A stretch of DNA of 64,000 bases from Alphaproteobacteria bacterium (GCA_009995595.1 JAACPE010000001.1:124001-188000); one strand, 5' to 3'. Numbered from the stretch's first letter, positions 41,781-52,372 are shown. Made by a program: numbers and translations. Notes: generated by a model from the letters alone, not told the origin.

Positions 41781-41887
41781 TTAGTTTACTTTTCTTTTGC
41801 GGCAAGTTTGTTTATGATGTCGTTTCAATACCTTAAATCAGTTCTGATTTACAGTCTTAATGCCAAAACCAAGGAAATTTCAAAGCG

Positions 41888-43159
41888 ATGCCAAGCGATA
41901 TCAGTAAAATCCCAGAAAAAGTTGAAGAAGTTGTGGAAGTCGCAGCAGAAGTCGCTAAAAAACCGTTAAGTGCGGCGGCGCAGTTTTTTAAAATGGAAGC
42001 GGCAGGCGGTATATTGCTTGTTATTGCGGCGGCGGCGGCGCTTATTATTGCGAACTCCCCGTTTTATGAATTTTATGATTATATTTTAAACCAAGTGAAA
42101 TTTGGCATCGGGTTTAATGATGCGGGTGGTACTGATTTTTCGATTAAAAAGCCGCTCTTGCTTTGGATTAATGACGGCTTGATGGCGATCTTCTTTTTCC
42201 TTGTGGGATTAGAGATCAAGCGGGAAATTATTAGTGGGGAGTTATCATCGCGCGATAAAATTATTCTGCCTGCTATTGCAGCGATTGGCGGTATTTTAGC
42301 GCCAGCGCTCATTTATTATTTCTTTAATGCGGAAAACCCCGAGGCGCTTCGGGGCTGGGCCATTCCTGCGGCGACAGATATTGCGTTTGCGCTCGGGATT
42401 TTGAGCCTTGTGGGAAGCCGCGTTCCTGTGTCTTTAAAAGCGTTCTTGCTTGCTGTTGCTGTTATAGATGACATCGCGGCCATTTTGATTATTGCGATTT
42501 TCTTTTCGGGCGAGATTAGTTTTGGTGCGCTGTATTTTGCGGGGGCTTGTATTGCGGTGCTTGCGTTTATGAACTGGCGTCACGTGAGCAGTATTGCACC
42601 TTATATTTTTGTGACCATTATCCTTTGGATTGCCGTTTTGGAATCAGGTATTCACGCGACGATTGCGGGGGTGATTGCAGCGTTGTTTATTCCGATAACG
42701 CATAGAGAGTATAAAAAAGATAAGAGCAAATCACCGTTAAAGGGGCTTGAACATGACCTTCATTATCTCGTGGCGTTTGCGATTTTACCGATATTTGGAT
42801 TTGCCAATGCGGGCGTGCCGTTTGCGGGGATGGGGCTTGATGCCCTGCTGAACCCTGTGACCTTGGGGATTGCGCTGGGCTTATTTGTGGGCAAGCAGGT
42901 AGGTGTTTTTGGGTTTATGTCGCTGGCGGTTTTATTAAAAATTTCACCCAAACCCAAGGGTGCAAACTGGGTACAATTATATGCTGTATCGCTTTTATGC
43001 GGGGTTGGATTTACCATGTCCTTGTTTATTGGGGGCCTTGCGTTTGATGGTATTGAGATGCAGGCTTCTGTGCGTTTAGGCGTTTTAATGGGGTCGATTA
43101 TATCGGCGGTGATGGCGTATAGCTTGCTTCGATATGGGCCAACGAACAAGCAGATTTAA
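41888..43159 (+). CDS. nhaA: Na+/H+ antiporter NhaA
   Basis: 423 residues with about 12 membrane segments. It has GLEIKREIISGELSS, ATDIAFALGIL and VAVIDDIAAILIIAIFF, whose paired Asp residues form the ion site. An N-terminal ~35-residue charged helix precedes the first membrane segment. It expels Na+ using the proton gradient. It lies 18 bases before the isocitrate dehydrogenase gene. Confidence 0.95.
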   Translation: MPSDISKIPEKVEEVVEVAAEVAKKPLSAAAQFFKMEAAGGILLVIAAAAALIIANSPFYEFYDYILNQVKFGIGFNDAGGTDFSIKKPLLLWINDGLMAIFFFLVGLEIKREIISGELSSRDKIILPAIAAIGGILAPALIYYFFNAENPEALRGWAIPAATDIAFALGILSLVGSRVPVSLKAFLLAVAVIDDIAAILIIAIFFSGEISFGALYFAGACIAVLAFMNWRHVSSIAPYIFVTIILWIAVLESGIHATIAGVIAALFIPITHREYKKDKSKSPLKGLEHDLHYLVAFAILPIFGFANAGVPFAGMGLDALLNPVTLGIALGLFVGKQVGVFGFMSLAVLLKISPKPKGANWVQLYAVSLLCGVGFTMSLFIGGLAFDGIEMQASVRLGVLMGSIISAVMAYSLLRYGPTNKQI

Positions 43160-43177
43160 CAATAGGGGACTTAACAC

Positions 43178-44620
43178 ATGGCTAAAACACCAATTACGAT
43201 GGCGCGCGGGGATGGTATTGGCCCTGAGATTATGGACTCGACCTTGCAGGTTTTGGAGGCCGCAGGCGCGCAGCTTGATATCGAGGAGATCGAAATTGGC
43301 AAGGCCGTTTATGAGCGCGGAATTCCATCAGGGATTGAAGATAGTTCCTGGGATAGCCTGCGCCGTACAAAAGTTTTTTTGAAAGCACCGATTACCACGC
43401 CGCAAGGGGGCGGTTTTAAATCGCTTAACGTCACGGTAAGAAAATCACTGTCGCTTTTTGCCAATGTGCGCCCGTGTATTTCGTATCACCCGTTTGTGGA
43501 AACAGATCACCCCGGCATGGATTTGGTGATTATTCGTGAGAACGAAGAAGACCTTTATGGCGGAATTGAGTATCGTCAATCGCAAGATGTGATGGCGAGC
43601 CTTAAGATTATTTCGCGCCCCGGCTGCGAGCGTATTGCGCGGTATGCGTTTGAATATGCCAAGGCCAATGGCCGCAAAAAAGTCACCTGCATGACCAAAG
43701 ACAACATCATGAAAATGTCTGATGGTCTGTTTCATAAAGTTTTTGATGAAATTGGCGAGGAATACCCCGAGCTTGAGCAAGATCATATGATTATTGATAT
43801 TGGCGCGGCCAAGGTGGCGAGTGATCCATCGCGTTTTGATGTTATTTTATTGCCCAATTTGTATGGCGATATTGTATCGGATATTGCCGCCGAAGTGACG
43901 GGCTCTGTCGGTCTTGGTGGGTCATCGAATGTGGGTGCAGATTTTGGTATGTTTGAGGCGGTGCATGGCTCTGCCCCTGATATTGCGGGCATGGGGGTTG
44001 CTAATCCATCGGGGCTTATTCTTGGCTCTGTTATGATGCTTGTGCATATTGGGCAAGGGGATGTAGCGAGCAAGATTCATAATGCATGGCTTAAAACGAT
44101 TGAAGATGGATTTCATACAGGCGAGATTTTCCGGCAAGGCGTGAGCAAGCATAAAGTGGGATCGCAAGATTTCACCAAGGCCGTGATTGAGCGCCTTGGC
44201 TCTGTGCCTGAAACGCTGGCTGTTCAAAAATATGCGGCGGGATCGGGGGCGATGGTGATGCCGCCACTTAAGCCCGTTGTGCAGGAAAAGATTGAGCGCG
44301 TTGGCGTTGATTTAAACCTCACATGGCATGGCACAGCCGATGAGTTAGCGGCAAAAGTGCAGGCCTGCGTGAATGATAATTTGGCTCTTCAGATGATTTC
44401 AAATCGCGGGGTAAAGGTTTGGCCCAATGGTCAGCCTGATACGTTCTGCGCGGATAATTATCGTCTGCGTTTTATGGGTGTTGATGGATCAACGGTGAAA
44501 ACATCGCAAGTGATTGCGCTGATGGATCGTATGAATAAGGCCGATATGAATTTTACAAAATCGGTCATGCTCAATATGTTTGATGGCAAAGCCGGCTTTA
44601 CGAAAGCGCAGGGCGAGTAG
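43178..44620 (+). CDS. icd: Isocitrate dehydrogenase, long Rickettsia-type form
   Basis: 480 residues. TCA-cycle enzyme converting isocitrate to 2-oxoglutarate. The motifs TMARGDGIGPEIMD, VIIRENEEDLYGGIEYRQ, LPNLYGDIVSDIAAEVTGSVGLGGSSN and EAVHGSAPDIAGMGVANP define the family. The ~150-residue C-terminal extension (from about 335) is shared with the longer rickettsial/alphaproteobacterial type. Whether it uses NAD or NADP cannot be settled by eye; NADP is the usual annotation. Confidence 0.92.
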   Translation: MAKTPITMARGDGIGPEIMDSTLQVLEAAGAQLDIEEIEIGKAVYERGIPSGIEDSSWDSLRRTKVFLKAPITTPQGGGFKSLNVTVRKSLSLFANVRPCISYHPFVETDHPGMDLVIIRENEEDLYGGIEYRQSQDVMASLKIISRPGCERIARYAFEYAKANGRKKVTCMTKDNIMKMSDGLFHKVFDEIGEEYPELEQDHMIIDIGAAKVASDPSRFDVILLPNLYGDIVSDIAAEVTGSVGLGGSSNVGADFGMFEAVHGSAPDIAGMGVANPSGLILGSVMMLVHIGQGDVASKIHNAWLKTIEDGFHTGEIFRQGVSKHKVGSQDFTKAVIERLGSVPETLAVQKYAAGSGAMVMPPLKPVVQEKIERVGVDLNLTWHGTADELAAKVQACVNDNLALQMISNRGVKVWPNGQPDTFCADNYRLRFMGVDGSTVKTSQVIALMDRMNKADMNFTKSVMLNMFDGKAGFTKAQGE

Positions 44621-44635
44621 GGTCTTCGCTAATTG

Positions 44636-45643
44636 TTAAAGGAGCGAAAGTCTTGGTTTTGATTTCTGGCGTTCAATAAAATTTGTGACAACTTCTCTGG
44701 CGACTAGCCCGGTAAGTTGAGCCACTGTCTCAACGGATTGTTTTTCATAGGCGGAATATAGCCGTGGAGAAATATAGCCTTTGTTACGATGCATTGATTC
44801 TATGAGGGCTGCATCTTTGGTAAATTCCTCGTGCACAAAACCGGCGTGGTGGTTAAAGGTAAAACCAAAGATACCTTCTGCAATGTGTGCGCTTTCATGG
44901 CCAATCAACTCTGCAGCATTGGGTGCGGTATCAAGCATGGAGTCAGGGTGGGTGTTTGCATAAATTTTGTATCCGTTCGGCAGGCTTGTAATATCAGTCT
45001 TGGCAATGCCGTGAACTATTGTGCTTCTGCGGCCATCGGATAATAAAGCGGGTTTCAAATGCACGGGTTCTATAGTGGCGGGAACCACGGCATAAAGAAA
45101 ATCAAGGCTGGCGCCGATTGTCTGCATGTTTTGATGAAGAAATTCTATAAAGAGCCAGTGAAACTCTCTCAAGAAATAAAAATTTTCACTATCCTGTGCT
45201 TCGGGATTGGACTGTGCGCTAAAGCCTGTATTTATTGGCTTCCATTCAAGAATGGCACGAGTATTACGTGTGGATTCGATGAGTTCATATGCAGCCTGTC
45301 TGCTGACGTTAACCATAAAATTTCTATAAAAATCTGATAGCTTTAAAGATCGGCTGACGCGGTCTATGGCCTCCATCTCTGGTTTAAATTGGTTTTCGTC
45401 TATTGGCTCATGCGGGTGTTGAGGAGATGGATCGGGTGCATCGGCCAGAATCCCCTTTTGAATGGAATGTATGAGTTGAAATCGTTGATCGAAAGATAAC
45501 CCTCGAATGTCAGAGTCGCTTGATGATCTGACAACCTCAAACGCTTTTTCGGCTTTTACAACAAGAAGTCCGCGCGCGATAGTATCAAAATCACTGTTGG
45601 AGTTATGATTTATTCTCGGTTCATCTAAAGACACAGCGCACAC
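44636..45643 (-). CDS. HExxH zinc-metalloprotease-like protein of unknown function
   Basis: 335 residues, no signal peptide or membrane segment. An HESAH motif (LIGHESAHIAEGIFG, near residue 245) matches the HExxH zinc site. A downstream Glu in HEEFTKDAALIE could be the third ligand. The N-terminal ~200 residues are helical without recognisable family. Cytoplasmic location is inferred. It stands alone between icd and folD on the minus strand. Confidence 0.65.
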   Translation of the reverse strand: MCAVSLDEPRINHNSNSDFDTIARGLLVVKAEKAFEVVRSSSDSDIRGLSFDQRFQLIHSIQKGILADAPDPSPQHPHEPIDENQFKPEMEAIDRVSRSLKLSDFYRNFMVNVSRQAAYELIESTRNTRAILEWKPINTGFSAQSNPEAQDSENFYFLREFHWLFIEFLHQNMQTIGASLDFLYAVVPATIEPVHLKPALLSDGRRSTIVHGIAKTDITSLPNGYKIYANTHPDSMLDTAPNAAELIGHESAHIAEGIFGFTFNHHAGFVHEEFTKDAALIESMHRNKGYISPRLYSAYEKQSVETVAQLTGLVAREVVTNFIERQKSKPRLSLL

Positions 45644-45702
45644 CTTATTATTTTTTAAGGCACAATATCCCAGTTTTAATTATTATGTCAATAAGAAGAT
45701 AA

Positions 45703-46566
45703 TCAAGAGGCTGATTTGACGGTGTTTCCTAAAAGGCAGGCGATGGTCATGGGGCCGACGCCGCCAGGGACAGGGGTTATGGCACTTGCTCTATCTTTTA
45801 CAGCGTCAAAATCAACATCACCGCAGAGTTTGGATATGCCTTTCGTGTCAGGGGGCAGGCGGTTAATACCGACATCAATCACGATGGCACCATCCTTGAC
45901 CCAATCGGCCTGTACCATTTTGGGGCGGCCAACGGCAGCGACCAAGATATCGGCGGTTTTACAAACGCCAGCGAGGTCTTGGGTGCGGGAATGGGCGATG
46001 GTAACGGTGCAGTTTTCCTGTAACAAAAGCTGCGCCATCGGTTTACCGAACAAATTAGAGCGGCCAATGACAACGGCGTGTTTTCCGCTTAGGTTTTGTT
46101 CAACAGATTTTATGAGGAGCATGGACCCTTGGGGGGTGCAGGGCACAAGGCCGTCATCCATCCCTAAAAAAAGCTTGCCAGCATTCATAGTGGTCAGGCC
46201 ATCGACGTCTTTTTGGGGGGCGATCATCTGCACAAGGTCCTCTTGCATATCGCTTAAATGCTTAGGCAGGGGGAGTTGGAGCAAGATGCCGTGAACGGTA
46301 TCGTCATTGTTCAGATTTTCAATTGTTTTGGCAATTGTATCAAAAGTGGTGTCTTCGGGCAGGCGTGCCTCTGTGCTTATAACACCCACTTCTTCGCAGG
46401 CTTTTATTTTATTGCCAACATAAACATGGCTGGCGGGGTCATCACCGACCAAAATCACGGCAAGGCCAACGTCTATGCCCTTACCCTTAAGGGCGGTCAC
46501 TTGGGTTTTAATGGACTCACGCGTTTGTGCGGCGATGGCTTTGCCGTCGATGATATGGGCGGTCAT
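45703..46566 (-). CDS. folD: Methylenetetrahydrofolate dehydrogenase/cyclohydrolase FolD
   Basis: 287 residues; two steps of one-carbon metabolism giving 10-formyl-THF used by purH in this window. The catalytic YVGNKIKACEEVG Lys region, GILLQLPLP, QKDVDGLT and the NADP-site VIGRSNLFGKPMAQLL are present, plus PVPGGVGPMTIA near the end. Confidence 0.96.
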   Translation of the reverse strand: MTAHIIDGKAIAAQTRESIKTQVTALKGKGIDVGLAVILVGDDPASHVYVGNKIKACEEVGVISTEARLPEDTTFDTIAKTIENLNNDDTVHGILLQLPLPKHLSDMQEDLVQMIAPQKDVDGLTTMNAGKLFLGMDDGLVPCTPQGSMLLIKSVEQNLSGKHAVVIGRSNLFGKPMAQLLLQENCTVTIAHSRTQDLAGVCKTADILVAAVGRPKMVQADWVKDGAIVIDVGINRLPPDTKGISKLCGDVDFDAVKDRASAITPVPGGVGPMTIACLLGNTVKSAS

Positions 46567-46587
46567 TTATGTGATCCTGCGTCTAAA

Positions 46588-46899
46588 TTAATTATAAAGC
46601 ACGGCGCTTGAGAAGAATAATCCTGCCACAAGGCGCTGGAGGAGGAAAATCCCGAAAATGACAACAATCGGCGTAATATCAATTCCACCAATGGGGGGGA
46701 CGTATTTACGAAGGGGTTTAAAAACGGGATCTGTCACTTTATTGAGCAAATCAATGAAGTTACGCGCAGAAGGGTTTGACGTGTTGACTACGTTAAAGGC
46801 GATCAGCCAGCTGAGGGCGACCTGAATCACAATAATCCAGAAATAGACATTGAGTAGAAATATTAATAACTGGCCAGCGGCGGAGATCATGGGCGTCAT
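46588..46899 (-). CDS. YggT family membrane protein
   Basis: 103 residues with two hydrophobic segments around the FIDLLNKVTDPVFKPLRKYVPPIGGIDITPIV block that defines the YggT family. The role is unclear; often encoded near division or osmotic genes. 21 bases separate it from folD, so co-transcription is likely. Confidence 0.88.
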   Translation of the reverse strand: MTPMISAAGQLLIFLLNVYFWIIVIQVALSWLIAFNVVNTSNPSARNFIDLLNKVTDPVFKPLRKYVPPIGGIDITPIVVIFGIFLLQRLVAGLFFSSAVLYN

Positions 46900-46998
46900 C
46901 CTTTTGTGTTATTTGATTTTTAGCGTGCAAAAGCTTTAGTCTTTTTTAACACGCTCGGGCTATAATGTAAGAAAAAAAGCGGCGGCGTAAAGGATAAA

Positions 46999-47670
46999 GT
47001 GTTGTTTGGTTTAGATATTATTATGGCAGGGGCGCTGCAATTGGCATCATTTGATATTCAGTGTCAGCACAATATCGCGCCAAAAATCAAGGTTAGTCCG
47101 CAGCAATCAGCCATTCAATACGATTTCACCAAATCAAAGGATGATTTGGGGGAGTTTGATATTGATACGATTTCCCCTTATGGGCCGCAGCATAAAACCC
47201 ATGTGGGCGGCCTTATGGCGGGTGAAATTTCGATTGAACAGCGTGTTGAGTTCACCAGTGAAGTTTATGAGCGCCAGGGGGTTGGTTGCGTTCATATCAA
47301 GGCGATTGATGTTAAAATTAAAATTGACCCGACAATCTACATTGCCAGCGAGTTTAAAAAAGGCAGCTGTAAGTTTAATGCGATTATGACGCATGAAAAG
47401 AAGCATGTTCTGGTGGATAAAAAGATTGTCAATAAATATGCCAGTTTAATTGGTAATGATTTAAAAAAGACTATTCAAAACAAGGGGGTACGGTTTGGTC
47501 CCATGCGAGAATCTGAGATAGAGACGGTGCAGGCGGATATTCAAAAAGCCTTGGGGGATGCGCTAACACGTCGGCGTGACCAAATGAATGAAGAACGCAG
47601 TTGGGATCAGCAAGCCATTGATACAAAAGAAGAATATGACTCTATTGCCGCGCAATGCCCGAATGAGTAA
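46999..47670 (+). CDS. Putative zinc-protease-like protein, first of a tandem paralogous pair
   Basis: 223 residues from GTG 46999 (AAAGGA upstream); ATG 47023 is an alternative that would leave a short hydrophobic N-terminus. It shares with the next gene an order of motifs: YDFT, ISPYGPQHKTHVGGL, a beta-rich middle, PTIYIASEFKKGSC and an HExxH-type site in MTHEKKHVLVD near residue 133. It is probably exported. The function is unknown. Confidence 0.65.
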   Translation: MLFGLDIIMAGALQLASFDIQCQHNIAPKIKVSPQQSAIQYDFTKSKDDLGEFDIDTISPYGPQHKTHVGGLMAGEISIEQRVEFTSEVYERQGVGCVHIKAIDVKIKIDPTIYIASEFKKGSCKFNAIMTHEKKHVLVDKKIVNKYASLIGNDLKKTIQNKGVRFGPMRESEIETVQADIQKALGDALTRRRDQMNEERSWDQQAIDTKEEYDSIAAQCPNE

Positions 47671-47680
47671 AGTTTAATTT

Positions 47681-48388
47681 ATGTTTTTCAAAACCATCCC
47701 TATCATATTGATATTGTTTCTTTTTCATCCCTCAAGCGCCTTGGCGGCGACGTGTCAGCGTAATACGCCTGTTTCTATTGAGGTGGTGAATGACATACAG
47801 CCCACAGAATATGATTTTACGCAAAATACGCGGATGCTGGATCGTATTGGCCGCGGGGCTTACTCGCCTTATGGGGAGGGGCATAAGACGTATTTACGGG
47901 GGCTGACCGTCGGGCGGCAATCGCTCACCTATGAAATACGGATTGAGGAGCAAAAGACGCATGCGGATATGATGTGTCTTTATGTAGGGCGTATTAAAGT
48001 TTTGATGCGCTATAACCCGACTGTTTACGTGAGTAATGAGTTTCCCGAAGGGAGCCCTATTTTTTACCGTGTTTTAGCGCATGAGCAGACCCATGTGGGG
48101 ATTACGACCGATGTTTTGCGCCATTATGCGCCAATTTTGAGGGAACGCCTTAAAGCGGCGCCGATTGGAAATGATATTTTTGGCCCGTATTTTCAAGGGG
48201 AGCGAGAGATTGCTAAAGCGGAGCTCCATGAGGGCGTAAAGGCCACCGTGAGCGCGCTCCATCAGGAAATGCAGTTAGAAAGCCAGCGGCGGCATAATCG
48301 GTATGATGATGAAGAGCTGCAAGAGGGGTTGTCTTATAACCGTGATGTGGCAAAGCGTTTGGAAGACATTTTCAAAATTCACAATTAG
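47681..48388 (+). CDS. Putative secreted zinc-protease-like protein, second of the pair
   Basis: 235 residues with a clear signal peptide (FKTIPIILILFLFHPSSALAA). It is paralogous to the gene ten bases upstream: YDFTQN, YSPYGEGHKTYLRGL, NPTVYVSNEFPEGS and LAHEQTHVGI with an HExxH site near residue 142. The C-terminal third is helical and charged. It resembles the DUF922-type secreted Zn-proteases in layout, but I do not claim that family. A terminator follows. Confidence 0.7.
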   Translation: MFFKTIPIILILFLFHPSSALAATCQRNTPVSIEVVNDIQPTEYDFTQNTRMLDRIGRGAYSPYGEGHKTYLRGLTVGRQSLTYEIRIEEQKTHADMMCLYVGRIKVLMRYNPTVYVSNEFPEGSPIFYRVLAHEQTHVGITTDVLRHYAPILRERLKAAPIGNDIFGPYFQGEREIAKAELHEGVKATVSALHQEMQLESQRRHNRYDDEELQEGLSYNRDVAKRLEDIFKIHN

Positions 48389-48413
48389 AGCTGTTAAATG
48401 CGCCTGAAATAGA

Positions 48414-48439
48414 AAAAACCGCTGAAATCAGCGGTTTTT
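48414..48439 (+). terminator. Terminator after the HExxH pair
   Basis: AAAAACCGCTG (48414-48424) pairs with CAGCGGTTTTT (48429-48439) around a four-base loop. Perfect 11-bp stem with T run. Confidence 0.85.
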
Positions 48440-48671
48440 AATGTAACAAAATTTTTAACGCAGAGTGTTTTTTTATGAGATAACTAAATTCTATTCTTAG
48501 TATCTCTTACAATTGTGACACAATTATGGCTATTTTCAATAATTCATCATTTTTTTTTGATGTGCAGGCGTATTTTTACGAAATCCCCTATTTTTTCAGA
48601 TAGTTATGCGTGGTAAGATACAGGTGAAATTTTCATTTTTCACTTCATTTTCTCAATTTAAGGATATTTTT
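48440..48671 (+). promoter_or_regulatory. AT-rich upstream region of acnA
   Basis: No gene is visible between the terminator and acnA. The stretch is AT-rich and must hold the acnA promoter; I do not see a convincing hexamer pair. AAGGA lies just before ATG 48672. Confidence 0.35.
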
Positions 48672-51341
48672 ATGACACGCACAGGCCACGATACGCTCGA
48701 AACCCGCTCTACTTTGTCGGTTGATGGGAAGGAATATGACTATTTCAGCCTGAAAAAAGCGCAAGCGAAGATTGGTGATATCTCAAAACTGCCTTTTTCT
48801 CTCAAAGTGTTGCTTGAAAACCTGCTTCGTTATGAAGATTGCCGCTCTGTTAAGCCAGAGGATATACAGGCGATTGCCGATTGGTTGAAAGAAAAGAAAT
48901 CAACAAAGGAAATTGCATTCCGTCCGGGGCGTGTTTTGTTGCAAGATTTTACAGGTGTGCCGGCTGTGGTGGACTTGGCGGCGATGCGTGAAGCGATGAA
49001 GGCATTGGGCGGGGATGTTAAAAAAATTAATCCGCTTTCGGCCGTTGATCTTGTGATTGACCATTCGGTGATGGTTGATGAGTTTGGGACAGCGCGAGCG
49101 TTTGAGCATAATGTCGAGCGTGAGTTTGAACGCAATGGCGAGCGGTATGAGTTTTTAAAATGGGGGCAAGGCGCGTTTGATAATTTCCGCGTTGTGCCGC
49201 CGGGCACGGGCATTTGTCACCAAGTGAATTTGGAATATCTGGGGCAGACCGTTTGGATGGAAGAAGACCAAAACGGCAAGAACGTGATTTACCCTGACAC
49301 ACTTGTTGGGACAGACTCGCATACGACCATGATTAACGGCCTTGCCATTTTAGGATGGGGCGTAGGCGGTATTGAAGCCGAGGCGGCGATGCTCGGTCAG
49401 CCCGTATCCATGCTTATCCCCGAAGTGGTTGGATTTAAGTTAGATGGTGCGTTGAGAGAAGGCGCAACGGCGACTGATCTTGTGCTCACGGTTGTTGAGA
49501 TGCTGCGTCAGCACGGCGTGGTTGGCAAATTTGTTGAATTTTATGGTGATGGCTTGGATAACTTGTCGCTTGCTGATCGGGCGACAATTGCGAATATGGC
49601 GCCTGAATATGGTGCGACATGCGGGTTCTTCCCGATTGATGATGAGGTTTTACGCTACCTAAGATTTACAGGGCGCGACGAGGCGCGGGTGAAAATTGTT
49701 GAAGCCTATGCCAAAGAGCAAGGCATGTGGCGCGAGCCGGGGCATGAGCCATCTTTTACCGCAACGCTCTCGCTTAAACTTGATGATGTCGTACCAAGTA
49801 TTGCGGGGCCAAAGCGTCCGCAAGACAGGATCGCACTGACGCAGGCAGCGGCGGCATTTAAGAGCTTGCCTGACGTGATAGGGAAATCTGTGCCAGTTGA
49901 GGGTAAGGACTTTGATTTGGTTGAGGGGCATGTTGTGATCGCTGCGATTACAAGTTGTACCAACACTTCCAATCCCTCTGTCATGGTGGGTGCGGGGTTA
50001 TTGGCGCGTAATGCGCTTGCAAAAGGGTTAAGTGTTAAGCCATGGGTTAAAACATCCCTTGCCCCTGGGTCACAAGTGGTGACGGAGTATCTTGAAAAGG
50101 CAAACCTACAAGATGATTTGGATGCACTTGGTTTTAACCTTGTGGGCTATGGTTGTACAACCTGTATCGGGAACTCTGGCCCGCTTGATGCGCCGATTGC
50201 GAAGGCGATTGAGGAGGGTGATCTAACCGTTTGCGGCGTGCTTTCGGGCAACCGTAATTTTGAAGGGCGTATTTCGCCACAAGTGCAGGCCAATTACTTG
50301 GCTTCCCCCCCGCTTGTTGTGGCCTATGCGATTGCGGGTTCAATGCATGTTGATTTGTATAATGATCCATTGGGACAAGACCAAGACGGCAATGATGTTT
50401 ACATGAAAGACATCTGGCCGAGCAATAAAGAAATTAGCGACACCGTGGAGAGTTGTTTGACACCTGCCATGTTTAAAGAGCGCTACGCCGATGTGTTTAA
50501 AGGCACAGAGCAATGGCAAGAAATTGGCGGCGAAGTTTCAGGTCAAACATTTAAGTGGTCAGAAAGTTCGACCTATATTCAAAACCCGCCATTTTTTGAT
50601 GGCATGGGTAAAGATGTTGATGAGACGCAAGATATTCATGGGGCGCGTTTGCTCGCCATATTAGGTAAGAGCACGACGACAGACCATATTTCACCAGCAG
50701 GCGCGATTAAGGGCGATAGCCCGGCAGGAGATTATCTCAAATCTCATAATGTGGAGCGTAAAGATTTTAACTCATACGGATCACGGCGCGGTAATCATGA
50801 GGTGATGATGCGCGGTACGTTTGCGAATATTCGGATTAAAAACCTGATGCTTGATGGGGTTGAAGGCGGCATGACGCGCTATATCCCTACAGGTGAAGAA
50901 ATGCCGATTTATGACGCATCAATGAAATATCAAGAAGATGGTACGCCATTAATTGTTATTGCGGGCGCGGAATATGGCACGGGATCATCGCGGGACTGGG
51001 CGGCGAAAGGCACAAGGTTACTGGGTGTGAAAGCGGTTATCGCCGAGAGCTTTGAGCGTATTCACAGATCAAATCTGATTGGTATGGGTGTTTTACCGCT
51101 TCAATTTAAAGAGGGCGTGAGCGCACAAAGTCTTGGTATTAATGGGACAGAAACATTTGATATTACGGGCGTATCAGGCCGTGTGAAGCCAGGGCAAGAA
51201 GCCACGCTTAAGATCATGCGCGCCGATGGATCAAGTGACAATGTCAAATTGATCTGTCGTATAGACACAGAAGACGAAGCCGATTACTACAAAAACGGCG
51301 GTATTCTTCATTATGTGTTGAGAGATTTGGCGGCGGCATAA
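48672..51341 (+). CDS. acnA: Aconitate hydratase A
   Basis: 889 residues; converts citrate to isocitrate with a [4Fe-4S] cluster. Cluster ligands are visible in [11 protein letters not shown] and [21 protein letters not shown] and the swivel-domain [42 protein letters not shown] are also diagnostic. ATG 48672 chosen over the open frame from 48606 because it gives the usual N-terminus and has AAGGA upstream. Together with icd, it covers two consecutive TCA steps. Confidence 0.97.
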   Translation: MTRTGHDTLETRSTLSVDGKEYDYFSLKKAQAKIGDISKLPFSLKVLLENLLRYEDCRSVKPEDIQAIADWLKEKKSTKEIAFRPGRVLLQDFTGVPAVVDLAAMREAMKALGGDVKKINPLSAVDLVIDHSVMVDEFGTARAFEHNVEREFERNGERYEFLKWGQGAFDNFRVVPPGTGICHQVNLEYLGQTVWMEEDQNGKNVIYPDTLVGTDSHTTMINGLAILGWGVGGIEAEAAMLGQPVSMLIPEVVGFKLDGALREGATATDLVLTVVEMLRQHGVVGKFVEFYGDGLDNLSLADRATIANMAPEYGATCGFFPIDDEVLRYLRFTGRDEARVKIVEAYAKEQGMWREPGHEPSFTATLSLKLDDVVPSIAGPKRPQDRIALTQAAAAFKSLPDVIGKSVPVEGKDFDLVEGHVVIAAITSCTNTSNPSVMVGAGLLARNALAKGLSVKPWVKTSLAPGSQVVTEYLEKANLQDDLDALGFNLVGYGCTTCIGNSGPLDAPIAKAIEEGDLTVCGVLSGNRNFEGRISPQVQANYLASPPLVVAYAIAGSMHVDLYNDPLGQDQDGNDVYMKDIWPSNKEISDTVESCLTPAMFKERYADVFKGTEQWQEIGGEVSGQTFKWSESSTYIQNPPFFDGMGKDVDETQDIHGARLLAILGKSTTTDHISPAGAIKGDSPAGDYLKSHNVERKDFNSYGSRRGNHEVMMRGTFANIRIKNLMLDGVEGGMTRYIPTGEEMPIYDASMKYQEDGTPLIVIAGAEYGTGSSRDWAAKGTRLLGVKAVIAESFERIHRSNLIGMGVLPLQFKEGVSAQSLGINGTETFDITGVSGRVKPGQEATLKIMRADGSSDNVKLICRIDTEDEADYYKNGGILHYVLRDLAAA

Positions 51342-51360
51342 AAGCCAATAAATAGAAGCC

Positions 51361-52314
51361 TTAAATAACCCAGTCTTTATTATCAAGCTCGCCATCTTCG
51401 ATCATTTTTTTGATCTGGGGTTCAAGGATTTTAAGGGCGAGGTTTTCGGCGGCGTCCACCATCTTTTTAAACTCTGGTCGGTCGGGACGGTATTGCACAA
51501 TATAGTATTGCTCAAAGCTGGTGATAGCGCGATTAAGATTCGCAAGGCGTTCTTCGGAGCGTTTGCCTTTTTTGTAATCATCAGAGAAGGCTTCGATCAT
51601 GTTGAGCTCTTGCTTTTTCATGAAGAGGCCAACCTGAAAGGCGAGCTGGATGCCTTCTAAAAAAGCGGCGGCTGTTGAGAGCAGAGTAAAGTTATATAGA
51701 ATACGCCCGTTTTCTTTTTGTTTGGCGGTCAGGTTAAATGTTGTTGCGCCCGTGGCAGAGCGTACAATCACACCGCATTTTGCCTGCACGGCGTCAACGG
51801 CAGTGACAAGAGCGATATTTGATTCATGGTCAATTTTCACCGTTTTACCAGCCTGTTTAAAGGCGGTTTCGGCAAACACAACGCTTTGCGTGTATTCCCC
51901 CTCATTGACGGCGTCGCATTGTTCAATAATATCTAAAAACGGATGATGTTTTCCTGACTCAAAAACAAGGCGCCCTTTATAGTACACTGTGCACCAGATA
52001 TCGGGATTCCATTCTTTTTCATAGCCTTTGGTGACGTCATACCAAAGATCGTCCCATTTGAATTTTTTAACGCGGTTTGCAATTGTGCCGTTATCGTGAA
52101 ATTCTTTTAAAATGGCGGCGGCAAATCGCGCGCAGGAATGCATGTTTTGGGTGCGGATAACGAATGTTTCAATGTCTATTTTGTCTTTACTTATCAGGGG
52201 AACAACAAGCCGGTTGCTGAGAGCGAGAATAGGTGCTTGCGCGTCAGGGTCTGGCGATTCCAGATCCGTGATCGTGAATTTTTCCCGTAGTAATGATGTG
52301 CGAAAATCCCCCAT
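51361..52314 (-). CDS. Conserved-looking protein of unknown function
   Basis: 317 residues, soluble, no signal peptide. The C-terminal half is helical and charged (FMKKQELNMIEAFSDDYKKGKRSEERLANL...). The N-terminal half is mixed with several Trp residues (KFKWDDLWYDVTKGYEKEWNPDIW). No catalytic motif seen. It converges on acnA (19 bases). The next gene upstream on the same strand is the DUF455 gene. Confidence 0.6.
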   Translation of the reverse strand: MGDFRTSLLREKFTITDLESPDPDAQAPILALSNRLVVPLISKDKIDIETFVIRTQNMHSCARFAAAILKEFHDNGTIANRVKKFKWDDLWYDVTKGYEKEWNPDIWCTVYYKGRLVFESGKHHPFLDIIEQCDAVNEGEYTQSVVFAETAFKQAGKTVKIDHESNIALVTAVDAVQAKCGVIVRSATGATTFNLTAKQKENGRILYNFTLLSTAAAFLEGIQLAFQVGLFMKKQELNMIEAFSDDYKKGKRSEERLANLNRAITSFEQYYIVQYRPDRPEFKKMVDAAENLALKILEPQIKKMIEDGELDNKDWVI

Positions 52315-52372
52315 AATAGACCCATGATATCACAACACGCTTCATCGCAAAGAATTTTGTTTTATCAAGGGG

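Noticed and set aside
41734-41887. Small gene between the EamA gene and nhaA
   Set aside because: The open frame at 41760-41969 overlaps the nhaA N-terminus in another frame and has no plausible product.
48606-48671. Upstream start for aconitase
   Set aside because: The extra residues are not part of the family and ATG 48672 has AAGGA directly before it.
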